A stretch of 64,000 bases of DNA, taken from positions 52,032,917-52,096,916 of the forward strand of contig CM049319.1 of assembly GCA_026874595.1 (NCBI GenBank), read 5' to 3'. The DNA comes from Sipunculus nudus. Its lineage: Eukaryota; Annelida; Sipuncula; Golfingiida; Sipunculidae. The translations under genes were made by a program, and so were the position numbers. The notes below the pieces were generated by a model, which saw nothing but the letters and a program-made list of their open reading frames with translations, had not been told where the DNA came from and searched no databases. Below, in pieces: positions 29,501 to 44,000 of this stretch (the stretch's first letter is position 1; each line of letters begins with the position of its first letter).

Positions 29501-32500
29501 AGGACTGAATTTTGATGATTACAAGATTTTATTATTCACTGTCTGTAGGTCACATCAGGGAGGTGTCAGTCTCAAAATTAAACATAACATACAAGTAAAT
29601 ATCAGAGAAATATCTGGGGACTTTCATATTATATATGCTATAGGCAGTTATCCACTTGAAGCAGTTGTCTGCTAAGCTTTGATTTCAGGCTGGTAGGCTG
29701 GTACTGTACTTGAGTAGTGTCAGAAGTCATAGGTGAGAGTGCACTGCAACAGCCATCCCTCCTGTTGCATCAATACCATGGTAAACAGTTGGTAATCTTA
29801 ACATTAGGCTACATGTTTAGTTATTAACTGGCATGTGAGCTCACAAAATAAAATGTGAATCCATCGCTCTGGTACCATGCCAATTGCTGTGTGCTGTACA
29901 ATTAGGCTGTTTTCCTGTAACCTGTGGAACATGCAGAAGGATATACCAATATGCTGATTAAAACCTATTTTTTTTTCCTGATAGGTGTTGTAAGAAAGTA
30001 TACAAACATATCTAAAGATTGGTCTGGTATAATTTAAGTGCAGTATTCCAGTAGCTTAAAAACCATTGAAAATCTTCTTTTCTGAAATTGTCCAGCTAGA
30101 TTATCCAATATTTCACAGAAATGTTCCCTGGACCAATATCTCTCAAGTTTCTTAGAATGGTTCCAGTTCGGTGATATTTGGCTGAGTTACAGGAGGTTGA
30201 ACTTGGTCATCTGTCCAAAAATGCACACTTAAAATAAAATCTCAGAAACAGCTGGAGCTATCATCACCAAATTTTATGCCATTGTTTGTCATATAAGTCA
30301 TATCTGAAATTGAGGTATTGGTGGCACCACCTACATTGCTCTGTTTTTACAAGTGAAAATGTAATTTTAGACTCTTCTAGCTTATACACTGTTTTATGAT
30401 GGAAAATGTTAAGCTGATTGGTTTAAACTGTACAAGAATTATTCTGTGGTAGGGTTCTGCCTGTTTTATAAGAATAGACTGGGTAAATGCAGCTTAAAAA
30501 AAGCAGTGTAGCCAATTGAAAAAGGCTCTCTGAGTTTGAAAACAGATTTGACAACATGCTGAGTTTCAGCAGCCAAGTCAAGAGGTCACTCAGTACAACA
30601 AGGTGGGGTCCAGACATCACAATGGCAACTGACCTGGCTCTGTCTAGACAAAGAATGATTAGAACTATTGGAACTATATCTTTCAACTCTTTGAAAAAAC
30701 CTGGGTTTGCATTTTTAGCAAATCTGTGAGCTTAGGCAGTGGTGTGGCGTCTTCCATCTTCCGCCATCTGTTGTGCGTCATAGCTGTCTCAAAAAGATTT
30801 TTTTTTTGCAAAAAATTTGTCATCTTAAAATTCTATCGGATTTTGTATATTTCTTGGCTAACTTCATTTTCATAGCATTTATAGGGTAAAGCTAAAAACA
30901 TTAAATAATGTTCTTCTCAAAAACCATGCTGCCAAATTGTCCGTTCATCTGTCAAAATATAATCCAACCTGGCAAAAAAGAACATATCCAAAATATCCTG
31001 ACTGATACATCCTAGTTTTAACATGTCTTAGTCCAAAACTTGCAGGTTGGAAATGTCCATTTTCTAAAATCATAATGACTAAGGTAGATATGCAGGACAT
31101 AAGAGGATCAATATTAAATTTTAAAAATAAACCTCCAGTCATATTCCCAAACTTTGTACATGTTCGCATTAGGCCTGTAGGCCTTGTTTAAAGATTGTTA
31201 CAATAATCTAAATGCTGTATAAAGTTCAAGGATAATAAGTTCTCAGATTTTTTTGTCACAAGGTCATTGGTTAAGGTCACAGGACCTCATTCAGAAAAAA
31301 TGTTATAAAATATCCTTATTGACAAATTCAGCCGAGTGTTTAGACCTCTGGGTCCCTAGTTGTTTATATAATCTTTGAAAATGAATATATATGAAAAATT
31401 TGAAATGAATCAATTATTTTATCCCTAATTGAACTGTCTCTTTATTACTGGCTTCAATTCATTGCATCCTATTATTGTATCATCAATGCATATACATCAT
31501 CATGTTCTATACAGGTGAGGCATGAGAGCTATGTTTATATTTTGCACCACTGATTGCGCCCATTGCAAGCTTTTCTTCACTTGTCTACAGGAGTTAAAAA
31601 AAAATTGGGAACAAAATATTGGTTGATACAATAATATAAGTTGTCAATAAAATATTTATTGTATATTTAACATACATGGTATGTGAATGGGTCCCTTTAG
31701 CCTGTGCATCCCTTATTTATTAGTACATTTTGATTATAGGTGGTCGGTGGTGGCATGTTGGCTGTTGGGATATGGATGAAAGTGAACACAGATGCTGTAC
31801 AATACATGAAAATTCTGGCCACAAATCCCTCAAGTCCAGCGCTGAGCATTGTGTCGTGGGTGTTTATAGGTGTCGGGGGCGTCTTGTGTCTGGTCAGCTT
31901 CTTAGGATGCTGCGGGGCTTGCTGTGAGAGCCATATGATGATATATCTGGTGAGTAGCTTACTTAATACAGTAGAGCTCCATTTATCCGAACAAAAAACT
32001 GAAATTTTTACCATTTATTCAAAAGCTAAACCAGTGAAAACAGTTCAACAATGAATTAAAATTTTCAAGGGCCAATAAGCACTACTTTTAATATCTTTTA
32101 CATGATAAATTGATTTAATTGATGGAAAACCTAACAAAAAGACAAAAGATACCTATATGTAACTATCATCATATAAAATTTTATTTAGAGAATGGCAAAC
32201 TTAATATTCATGAGAAGCTTATACATGTTGTCAGTATCTGATTGACCGGTAATGTATAAGTTGTAACTATATTTGATGAATCTTATGAGTTTATGAAGAG
32301 CTAGCTATAAATATGATGATGTATCTGAAGAAATTTCCATTCTAAAGAACATAGCCTAGAAGTTTTAAAATTAGATTGATAAAAAAAGAGTATTTCTAAG
32401 TGCCAGGCCTTTCTCATGCAAGATTACCAGTTTTGACTGTGTTGTACTTTGTTTATGTTTTCTCCTCAGTCTTTTTATCAATGATAACAGTCTGTGCATG

Positions 32501-35500
32501 ATAATATTATAAATGTCTTTCAGTATGTGGTCTTGCTGATAGTCATCATGGCAGCAGAAATAACAGCAGCAGTGTTGGCATATATTTACAGAAACAAGGT
32601 AAGTTATGTTATTATCTGTGTCAGTCTCTTTATCTGTCTCTCATTCTTTCTTTTCATTGTCTTTCTGGATATGATCTTGGCTATCGTGGTGTTACTTGTG
32701 CATCTGAATTTTTATTTGGGTGCCTGGATCTTTATCTGGGCTCCTGAATTGCTATCTTGATGCCTGGGTCTGTACCAGGGCCCCTGGATCTGTATCCAGT
32801 CCCTGGATATGAACTTTGGTCCCTGGATATGTATGTGGGCATCTGGCTTTGTATCTGGGCCTGTTGATATATATATTTGGGTCCTTGGATCCTTACCTGG
32901 GTCCCTGGATCTGTACCTGGGTCCCTAGATCTGTACCTTGGTCCCTGGATCTTTTCCTGGGTCCCTGGATCTTTACAATGTTCCCTGGATCTTTACCTGG
33001 GTCCCTGGATCTGTACCTGGGTCCCTGGACCTGTAACTAGGTCCCTGGATCTGTAACTAGGTCCCTGGATCTGTAACTGGGTCCCTGGATCTTTACCTGG
33101 GCCACTGGATCTGTAACTGGTTCCCTGGATCTGTAACTTGGTCCCTGGATCTGTAACTGGGTCCCTTGATCTGTTACTGGGTCCCTGGATCTGTACCATG
33201 TTCCCTGGATCTGTACATGGGTCCCTGGATCTGTACCTGGGTCCCTGGATCTGTTACTGGGTCCCTGGATCTGTACCATGTTCCCTGGATCTGTACATGG
33301 GTCCCTGAATCTGTACCTGGGTCCCTGGATCTTGTAACTGGGTCCCTAGATCTTAACCTTGGTCCCTGGATCATTACCTTGCTCCCTGCATCTGTACCTG
33401 GGTCACTGGATCCGTACCTCAGTCCCTGAACAGTCTTGTTCTGTTAAAAGGGATTCCAGTCAAATAAAAATATTTATACATCCTCAAAATGGACCTGAGG
33501 CCCTGAATAAGATCATGTCTGTCTACATATATATCAAAGAAAATTGCTTTGAATCTCAGTTACAAAGATATGGCTCTTGGCCAGGCTCTATATAGTACTA
33601 GATATGGTGGTTCAGTATGGTCACACAGAGATATGTATACTCTTTATATCAAAGCCTGTGAGAGGATACGTATGAAAACACGGGTCAAAAAGACTGTCAA
33701 GTGGAACCTGTCTGAAAGACAACCTGTCTTATAAGTAGAGCCCCGTTTTTTCCGTTTAATAAATATTTATTTTTTGTTTTAATAAAATCAAAATTCCAGA
33801 ATCTTAATTTTTTTATGTAATATAATTGCTTAATACTTATAAGAGTTAAATCTTGTAAAATCAGGATGATTAAATGGATTATGTGTTCAATAAGCTATTT
33901 TTAATTTAAATACTGCTATCATTGATGCAATATTTACTTATGTATATTTAAAATTATACTTGGTCTTTCGCATAAATGGTTTTTCGTCAGGTCCACACAT
34001 AAGTAATCCAGCATGTTTGTTCACTGAATTGGCAAGACAGATGGTCTTCATCTGTAAACAAATCAGCAAGGACCTCTTCTGTTTTTGTTTTACCGCTGAT
34101 CATTTCAATCATTTGAAACAAATATGGTTATATTATTTTTAAAGCTCTTTAGCCTAAGAGATGCTATGACTTTCGGTAAGATCGGGCTTTCCCGCTAGAA
34201 GATTTTGATCTGTTTGCTTCTTTCATATGTTTATGCGAGGCCACAACTGGAACTCCTACACAAAAAAAAACATTTCATATCTTTGGTCAGCAATCATGTC
34301 TTTTAACCTTTGTAAAACGTTTGTTTAATGGACCAAAGAAGTGAATCTGGAATAATTCTGATTTGGTTCAGCTAATTACCATGTACCACCGCATGGCGAA
34401 ACCACATCATTGTATGTCACATAATGGCGGTATCTGCGTTTCAAGCATGTTCGTTAATAATCCTAACATCAAAGCTTGATGCTTACTGTAACGGTTGTGA
34501 GCCGAAATTGGCAGACCTTGCTTGTTATGTAGATTGCTCACGCAGTTTGAAAGATTTTTTTACAAGTTATTTGCTGAGAATTTCTTTATTTGCAGTTTAA
34601 ATCCTACTAAAATCCTACATTCCGCCGTATTCTGTGCATTTAATATAATACCGTTTTTGAACCCTAATTCTGTTTTTCCATCCATTTTTCCGTTTTAACA
34701 GAAAAAACGGGGCTCTATATAGGACCACCTTTCTATTGAGACCACCTGTCTGTTAAGACCACCTGTGTATTAAAACCACAGTTGAGTAAACCAAGGCACT
34801 CATATAAATTTAAATGACCTGTCTAATAAGACCACCTGTCTATTAGGACTACAGTTGAGTTAACCAAGGCACTATAAGTTTAAACTGACCTGTCAAAAAA
34901 GACCACCTGTCTGTTAAGACCACTTTTTGCCATACTCATGGGTGGTCTCTTAACACAGGTGTTACTGTATATATTCCTATTTCAATGTTTGGTTGGATGT
35001 CAGTGTAACAGGGTTAAACCAAACACAAATAACTGGTTCATTATCCCTATCATTCCACCAACCAGCTCCCTCCTCAAAGTCTCTATGTGTCATTCCCACA
35101 AACTGGTCTACAGGTCCAGGCCTGTAAATTATAAAAACTTCTGCAAGAAAGTGTTACACTATATTACGTATGATATAACCACTGTACAACCATGGACTTT
35201 TGTCAGGTCAATATTTCCTCAGATCTGACCTTGTTCAACAATACACTATATATGTGTTATCAATAGAACACAGGTGAATGTGTCCTTGGTTGTATTAAAC
35301 CTGACAAAGACATTTCTTATCAGTTGTGTATATTTTGTTTATTACTTACCATCATCAATGGATATCTGCATATTATTTCATCGGCCATGTCTGTCTATTT
35401 ATGTACCAGTCAGAATATGTGGAGTTTTAGCATATTCTAAAAATAGAAAGAATTATAATTTATATTCTTTGAATTAGTGATCCTTTTATCCAATATATGT

Positions 35501-37997
35501 TTTAATACCTGTACAGGATTTGTTACCTGTCATGCAAACTTTGTATATAGTTGTATAAGGAAGAAATAAAAATATTTGAAAAAATCCCTAATTCTACACC
35601 ATAAATAATAAAACCATACATAATAATGCAATGTCATTTTCAAAGGTGCAATTTCTTATTTTTTTTTTTTTTGAAAAATTTTTAAAACATTTCATGATAC
35701 ACAAGTATATACAATGGCAGTATAAACTTAGTTGCAACTATGTATTATAGACTTGCTCTGCCGAGCATAATGGGCAGCTTTATTAATAGGGTACCTTTGA
35801 ACAAGATTATTGTTATTTACGGTAACTCCTGCATTTGCTTATCAGCACCATCTAGTAATCAAACTTTGAACGATTTAGAAGTTTAAGATATCTATCTTTT
35901 CGATTAAATGGTAACATTAATCATATTTCAACGCCATCTAGTGAAGCTATGTATTCTTGTTGGCGATCCACTAGAAATTTATAAGAATATAAAAAGGAAT
36001 TAGCCAGTTTTAATGCCTAACTCAAATGTTATGTGTTTCACTAAATGAACACAAGATGGCGCTGATAAGTAAAAGCGGGAGTTACCCTAAATAACAATAA
36101 CCTTGTTCAAAGGTACCCCATTGTTATTCCCCAGTTCTTCTTTTGAAACCATGCCTCTCTATTTCAGGTGGATGATTATTTAGAAAAGACCATGAAGGCA
36201 CAAGTAAAACTTCAGTACATGAGACCAATACCATACAAAGAAAACGCGACAGATCCGCTAACGAAAGCTTGGGATTTAATGCAGAGCCAGGTACATCTTT
36301 ATATAATTAAATCATACTGGGCTGCAGAAAGGATGGGGTCAGACCATATGGCAGTAAATGTTTATCCATGTTATGTAGGAGGGACATGTGTGAAATAACA
36401 AACATGTGACGTACAAATACCACTGTGATGTCATCACTAAAAATTGTCAAATGTATGTAGTTTAAGATTATCAGCTTAGGTCTTGAGTAATATGTTGCAA
36501 GACCATGCACCTGTTTAGGCATGTTTCTTAAGGTTCTTTCTGTATTGATCATATGCAGTTCACATATGGGAGAGTATTATTTTGCTGTCAGATAATGGCA
36601 ATATTTGCCTGACTTATCTCTAACATATTTAAAGGTAAGCTTTAGTGCCTTTTTATAGAACAATTATCATAAAAAAGGTGAACAGGGGTGGTGGACTAGA
36701 GTATAGATTGGCAGTCGGGGACCACAAAACTACCTCTGCCAGATTCCAATCAGACTTTACTATGATCTGTACTGTAACACATTTCCATGACTCAGTTAAC
36801 AGGTGAACTTCAGAACAAATGTGGTCCCTAATACCAAACAATGGCCTGAGCCCTCTGCTGGGACAAAGAAATTGCCATATGTCATAATTGTAGATAATTC
36901 TTTGAATGTGAACTGTAGTAGAGCGCTGTTTTGCCAAATGCTGAATATCTGAAAAATTTGTTTTTCCAAAATTTAGTATTGGGAACCGAAAATTTTCCTT
37001 GCAGAAACCTTCCTTGCAAAAATAGAAATTCAAATAACATTCATTCATCAGATGTGGATATAGTTTGTAACAGTAAGAGGGATAAGATAGTTAATGTGGT
37101 CAGAAGTGGAAGGGGTGTTATGTAATCAGCTGGGGTTGTGTGTGTATATGTGTTTGTTGAGTTGAAGGAATAGGGCAAGGGGTGGGTCTCAGAACCTAAT
37201 GAAGCAATTTTCTTACAGTTTCTTCAATGTCCATTACTCTGTATGTTTATTCATTGTGAAAGGCTGATAATGAACCTAACTTAGAAATGGATGACACCAC
37301 AGGGCTTAACTTTAATGGTTAACTGCTTGCCTGGGGCAAGTAAAAGTTCCAGAAAATAGTTGTTCGTCCATCAAAAGTGGGCTCCTACTTGCCTGACTGG
37401 GCAAGTTGGTCCAACATAAACCTTTATACAAAGGCCTGAATCTTAAATCAAATTTGTTTCTGAGAAAAATTAATCATATTGTAATACCTCTCTTTTAAAC
37501 TACCTATATGTTTATCTGTGCAAATGGTAAAGAGAAATATTATTTTCAGACATTTTAAAATGTTTATTGTTAGACCTTTGTGTTTGTGGCTGCGATTTCT
37601 GCAGAAAATGTAAAAATTCAAGTCAGGCAAGGACAAGGTAGAAGTTTCATGCCCTACTTGGCAAGCACTTTCAAAAGATAATTGCAAGCCCTGCAACACC
37701 TGCAAATTTTTGTTTGTTTTCAGTTGAGGTGTTGTGGTTCTGCAGGCCCCAGTGATTATTCCAACAGCAAATGGTACAATCAAACCGGAAGACTGAAGGG
37801 GGTAAGCTTTATTACCATTAAATACTGTGCTAAAGTTTTATGATATTCCATTTGTCTCTGTTTTTGGAGGATTCAGTTTGCTATATCACCTTACACATGG
37901 TTACTAAATGAATTATTTGGTCTAGACACCAAAATCTGTTTAATTTGATAAAAATTCAAGGAAACATCAAATAATTGGAAATTATTTTTCATAATTG

Positions 37998-38045
<48 letters not shown>

Positions 38046-41000
38046 GATATATATGAAAATATTTACAAAATCAGTCTTTGATATACAGGAAGCATTTGAT
38101 AATCTATCATTAGTAATGATAACTAGATCTTAATCATAGATAACATATACATGTATTTGAGATAAATAAATGACTGTTCAAAAATATTGGGTGCCCTTCT
38201 TAATCATCAGTGTTTTATTTTCATGATGATTTCCCTGTCAAAATTACAGCAAATTTGAAACCCACAGGAATATTATACCAACCACAGTTTTTAGCTAACC
38301 TGTGAGATTACGCAATGGTGTGGCATTGTCCATCATCTGTACATTAACCCATAGAATCTAAAAAAAATTGCAGGAGCTAGCATCACCAAATTTTATGCAA
38401 AAAATTAGTCATCTGAAAAACTCTATTGGATTTTGCTTATCTTATAACTAACTGCATTTACTTAGATTTTAAAGAAAAAAACTAAAAAAAATCTTTAAAA
38501 ATCTTCTTCTCTAAAACTGTTCAGCCAAATTGTCCAATATTTCTCATGAATGATAACTGGAACAAAATCTCTCAAATTTGTTTGATTGGTTCAAGTTTGT
38601 AGAATTTTGGCTGAGTTACAGGAAGTTGAACTTAGTCATCTGTCCAAAAAAGCATACTAATATTGCATTCTCAGAAATGGCTGGAGCTATTATCACCAAA
38701 TTTTATGCCAATGTTGGTCACATGAGTCATATCTGAAATTTAGGTATTGGGTCACCACCTGAATCAACAATTCATGTGCGAGGGGTCAGTTATCAGTACA
38801 TTAACCCATAATTTCTAGGGAACAGCAGGAGCTAGAATCCCCAAAATTTACACAAAAATCAGTCACATATCAAATATTCTGCTTTTTTTGTCGCCACCTG
38901 CATCGTTTTATATTTTATGGAAGAAAAGCTTGAAAAAAACTTTGAAATCTTCTTCTCTTAAATCATTGAGCCAAATTGTTCAATATTTCACAAAAAGGAT
39001 CCCAGGGGTAAGCTCATTCTAGTTTGTTAGATTGGTTCCAGTTTAACCATTTTTTGCCGAGTTACAGGAATTAAAAATTTGTCATTTTATCAAAACTTAT
39101 GTAAGAATCTAAGAAACAGTTGATAGGAACTAGCATCACTCAGTTTTGTGCAAATGTTGTAACATGACTTATGTTTGAAATTGAGGTTTTTATCAACCTG
39201 TTTATTTTATGGCAAAAACCTTGTAATTTTAGCCTCTTTTAGCTTAAAATTAATTCATGATTAAACTGAAGCTGAATGGTTTTAGTTTTCACAAGAATTT
39301 TATAAGTTCTCTCAATTTTATAAGAATAGATTGGGTTCATTGAATTTTGGTAAAGTCATAGAAAGCTAGAGATACTGTTGTAGCCATTAGTTAAGTAAGT
39401 CCTTATTAAATTTATGGCTGCAATAGTCTTCTTGTACAAAAAAAAATTGTTTCAATTATAGCTTCTGTAACAATGCACAAAAATGATTCTTAGGTGGCCT
39501 TTGTTCAAGTTTACTTGAATGATTTTTGCCAAAATTATTGGACTTTTAACAGTGAAAGGACTGCATCTTTTACTATTCTAAACATTTTGATAAAAAGTCT
39601 TATATGTCAGCTTGAAAAAAAAGCATTTTAGCCAAAATCTTTCAGAATGTGTAAACAGATTTACCAACAGGCAAAGATTGTGTCTGTATCTATAAATAGC
39701 TTGGCTGACTGCCAACTGTTTCAGATTTGGCAACAGGCCAAAGGTCAGCCTTGGTCTATTTATAGCTTTGACAGATTGTCAGCTGTACCAGATTACGTAA
39801 CAGGTCAAGAGTTCAATTAGTTCAGCCAGATATAGGTCAAGAGTTCACTCAGTGCAGCCAGGTACTGGGCAAGAGTTCAATGAGTGCACACTGAGTTTGC
39901 CATGGGTCAGAAGGTCAGTTCAGCTCCTTTTCCTCAAGCCTGCATGTGATCACCTCATGGGTGCCATGCCCCTCTAGGCTGCATGTGGACACCTCATGGG
40001 TGCCATGCCCCTCAAGGCTGCATGTGATCACCTCATGGGTGCCATGCCCCTCAAGGCTGCATATGGACACCTCATGAATTCCTGTTGTCCTGGAAACTGT
40101 CAGAGCTTTTAAGTTCTTTAAGGCTCAAGAAATTTGGCCTGTTCACCCATCTTGGAAAGTTTTCTCTTAAACCAGACAGGTGGTGCCACTTTCATTTTTT
40201 GTAGAATAGATTTATGCCTTTTCTCAGGAGTGATTCGCAGATCTTCGACTCCTCCTTCTTGTACTAAAGACTGGTGACGCCATCTGCAATCATTTTCCTG
40301 TTGCGTCAATCTGTACATGTGCCATGGGTGAAAATTGCTCATATATAATCTCAGAAGTGGGTTAAGGTATTGGTCTGAAATTTGGCATGTTCATCCATCT
40401 TTGAAAGAGTTCACATAAACCAGACAGGAGGCACCACTTACTTTGTAGAATAAATATATGCCCTTTTTTCAGGAGCAGTTTTCAGTAATGGCCTGAAATT
40501 GTGCATATCCATATATCTTGGACTCATCTTGATTCCAAGACTGGTGGCGCCATCTGCAAAAGTTTTCCTGTGGCTTCCATCCATACATGTGCTTTGGGTG
40601 AAAATTCATATCTCAGGAGTGGGTCCAGGTATTGGTCTGAAATTAAGCATGTTCATTCCTCTTGGAAAGTTGTCACACATACCAGACAGGTGGCACCACC
40701 TACCTATGGCACCACTTACCTTGCTGTTTAGTAGGAATAAATTAATGCCCTTTTCTCAGGAGTGTTTTTGCGGTATCTGCCTGAAATTGTGCATATCCAT
40801 AGACTGTAGAGTCCTCTATCTTGTACTCAAGTCTGGTGGTGCCATCTTGAATCGTTTTTCAGTGACTTCCATCTCTACATGTGCTATGGGTGAAAATTGA
40901 GTGGGTCAAGGTATTGGTCTAAAATTTGGCATGTTTACCCTTCTTGGAAAGTTGTCACATACACCAGACAGATGGCAGCAGGTGTTTTCGTTGAATAAAT

Positions 41001-44000
41001 AAATGCCCTTTTCTCACAGTTTTAGTTGACTATATTCAGCAGTGGTCTGAAATAACACTCAATCCATCCGTCACTTCACCCATACCACTTTGACTTCAGT
41101 GAAGACATGTTTTTGCTCTTTAACTACCGGTTTTCTAGTAGTTTCATGCATCTGTGCTGCCTTTACAGTGGTTTGAAGTATCTGCCTGAAATTGTTCATG
41201 TCAATACATCTTTGATGGTTGTCTCTTACACAAGACTGGTAGTGCCACTTATATCCATAACATAATTCAGCAGTGACGTTTGTGTAATTGGTGCAGGCAC
41301 TCGGGTTCAAAATGTTTATTGCTTGAATATACATGTTATACATGTACTTGAAAAGTAAAGGTCCAGCATGAAAGCATTATACCTGATGTATATCCCATTG
41401 CACAGGTTTGCATAAGGACTGTAGGCCTTGTTTATATCTAGTAAACATGGCTTAATATCAGTTAAAACGATGCTATATATAGATACCATTTCATTTTTTA
41501 AAATTATTTTAATAAATACGTATTGTCCCAAGAACCTATTTATCTCAGGCATATTTCTTATGTTTCAACTTTTCCAGTGAGAAAAAGAAGAAAAATTAAC
41601 CAACTAAATTAGACTTTCCCAAATATGAGGTGAATTTCTATACTCAAACTCTTTGTAATGTGTGATACTTGAAATAGTAGCCAGAGTACCTGAATGTGCT
41701 TGACAACTCTCTTTATTATGTCTTGTAGAAATTTGTTCCACAAACCTGTTGCTTAATAACCGATGAGGCAACAAAAATATCGGAAGAAGAACTTTGCCAA
41801 AGCAAGGCTAAACTGTACATGAGTAAATTTAATTACAAGATGGAGGGGGAAATTCAAAATACATTGAACAGCGTGCATTCCAAGGTAAGAAATTCATAGT
41901 TTTGTGTTTAATATCTTGGCCTGGGGGATATTTATGTTAAGTCTTTTGAACAGGATGCATGCCAAGGTAAGAAGATCGTAGAACTGTGGTTAATCTCTTG
42001 GTCTGGGGTCTTATGTAAAGTCTTCTGAATAGTATGCATGCCAAGGTAAGATGATCATGGAACTGTGGTTAATATCTTGGTCTGGGGTCTTATGTAAAGT
42101 CTTCTGAATAGTATGCATGATAAGGTAAGAAGATCATAGAACTGTGGTTAATATCTTGGTCTGGGGTCTTATGTAAAGTCTTTTGAACAGGATGCTTGCC
42201 AAGGTAAGAGGATGATTGTGTTGTGGTTAATTTCTTGGCCTTGGGTCTTTATGTAGTCTTCTGAACAGGATGCTTGCCAAGGTAAGATGATCATAGAACT
42301 TTGATTTATGTTTTGGTTAGTTTCAGAAAGTATTCTGAATAGATCACTTGACAAGGAAAGAGTAAGTGTTGTGGTTAATATCTTTGTTTGGGGTTCTGGG
42401 TTGTAAAAGTGAAAATTTTATGATCGAATAAATAATAAGAGCATTTTTTGCTAACTGCAGTAACAGATTAAACTCTTAATGAAACTTCAGGGCTCAACAT
42501 AAACTTTTGAAAGTACTTGCCCAGTTGGGCAAGTAACATCTAGCTTTAACTTGCCCTTCATGAATTTTTACTTGCCCTACAAATATTGTTGATTGTATTC
42601 AAAAACACAAAGATCCTTTTTCAAACCTTAACTTGGGTGAAGGTAAATGTTGGACCCACTTGCCAAGTTGGGCAAGTAGGAGGCGACTTCTAGTTGCCCT
42701 TCCACTATTTTCTGGAACTTTCACTACTAAAAGGTATGGTTCTCAGGCACCGCCCGCGTCAATTTTTACCCCCCGCATCAATAATTTTTATTTTGATTTT
42801 TATCTTTCAAAAAGATAAGTATTACAATTTATGTAGTGCTTTCCCTGTTTAGCAAAAAAAAATGTTATTTTCATTCTTTTCCCTGATCATATGACATTTT
42901 TATCAAGACACTCAAAAAAAAGGTAAAAAATAAAATACCGCCTGCCCGCAATGATTTATGAAAAAAGTGCCTGAGAACCATACTTATTTTTTTTGGCCTT
43001 AGTGCTGACATTTGGGAGAGGAAATTAGTACAACACCGATTATGAATTATAAAATATGATTCTTGAAGCAGTGGAATTTTTTATTTGGGTGTTTACAAGG
43101 ATAAAATACCCTCCATAGGCGGCGGTACTTAGGTACTCATAGCACTCTTTAGTGTTAAAGGTAGAAATCAATAGATGTTTGCCAAATGACATGAATAAAA
43201 CATGATGCATGTCAGCTCAGTTTGATCAGAGCGTGAACAGGTGATGCCAACTGCTGTTAAATAGTGCTTCTCCTCGTGGAATGACACGATCACAAACAGA
43301 CCATAAATTATTTTACACACCATAACAAGTTTAACATGTCTGTTTCCTGAGAAACCACCAACACCACGTCTTCAAAGTGACATGGCTGCCAAGAAGTCAG
43401 GCTGTATCACAGGAGACCTGTTTCATGTACTTGGCATTTCTTAATTGCTTTGAACGTTATGTTCGACTGATGACAGAACGGGATCAATATTATCGTTGCT
43501 GATTTTTTCACTGATGATTATGAATGGCAGATGTCAGTTGCAGCTGTGAATATTCTTGTCTGTGTCAGCACTGGGTTGAAGGATATCCAGCCTGATTTTG
43601 TAGATATTAAAGCCAGCTATTCACCTGTCCTGTCTGTATACATATTAATGGACTGTAGTTAAATCATGCCAAGAAAGGTTCTAATAATGCCTATGTGATT
43701 GATGTATGAGCCTGTTTATCTACAAACTATTAGTATGTTGACAAACAGAAAAACAGGTGTCAGAAGGTGTTTAGTTGCGATTTTTTAATATATTTGTATT
43801 ACTTGGGTAGGCCCCCCACATGTTATAAACAAATTGGTATAAACAAAAGGAACAGCCTGTGTACATGGGATTGGCGTTTTCTGGACTTTTTGTATGAACA
43901 TTTCAAGGGATTGAAAGACGTCAGATATAAATAGGCCCATTTAAAGACTTGAATATACTTGTATATTATTCCAAGGGGGGGGGGGGGGGGGGGGCTTGAT

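Noticed and set aside
32816-33429. Open frames of 66-88 codons on both strands rich in PGSLDLYLG or DPGT-IQGP units
   Set aside because: They are translations of the 20-bp minisatellite inside intron 3; all frames are open through it.
40499-40900. 133-codon frame, the longest continuous frame in the window
   Set aside because: It runs through core repeats of the HINE-like element in intron 5 and changes with each repeat unit.
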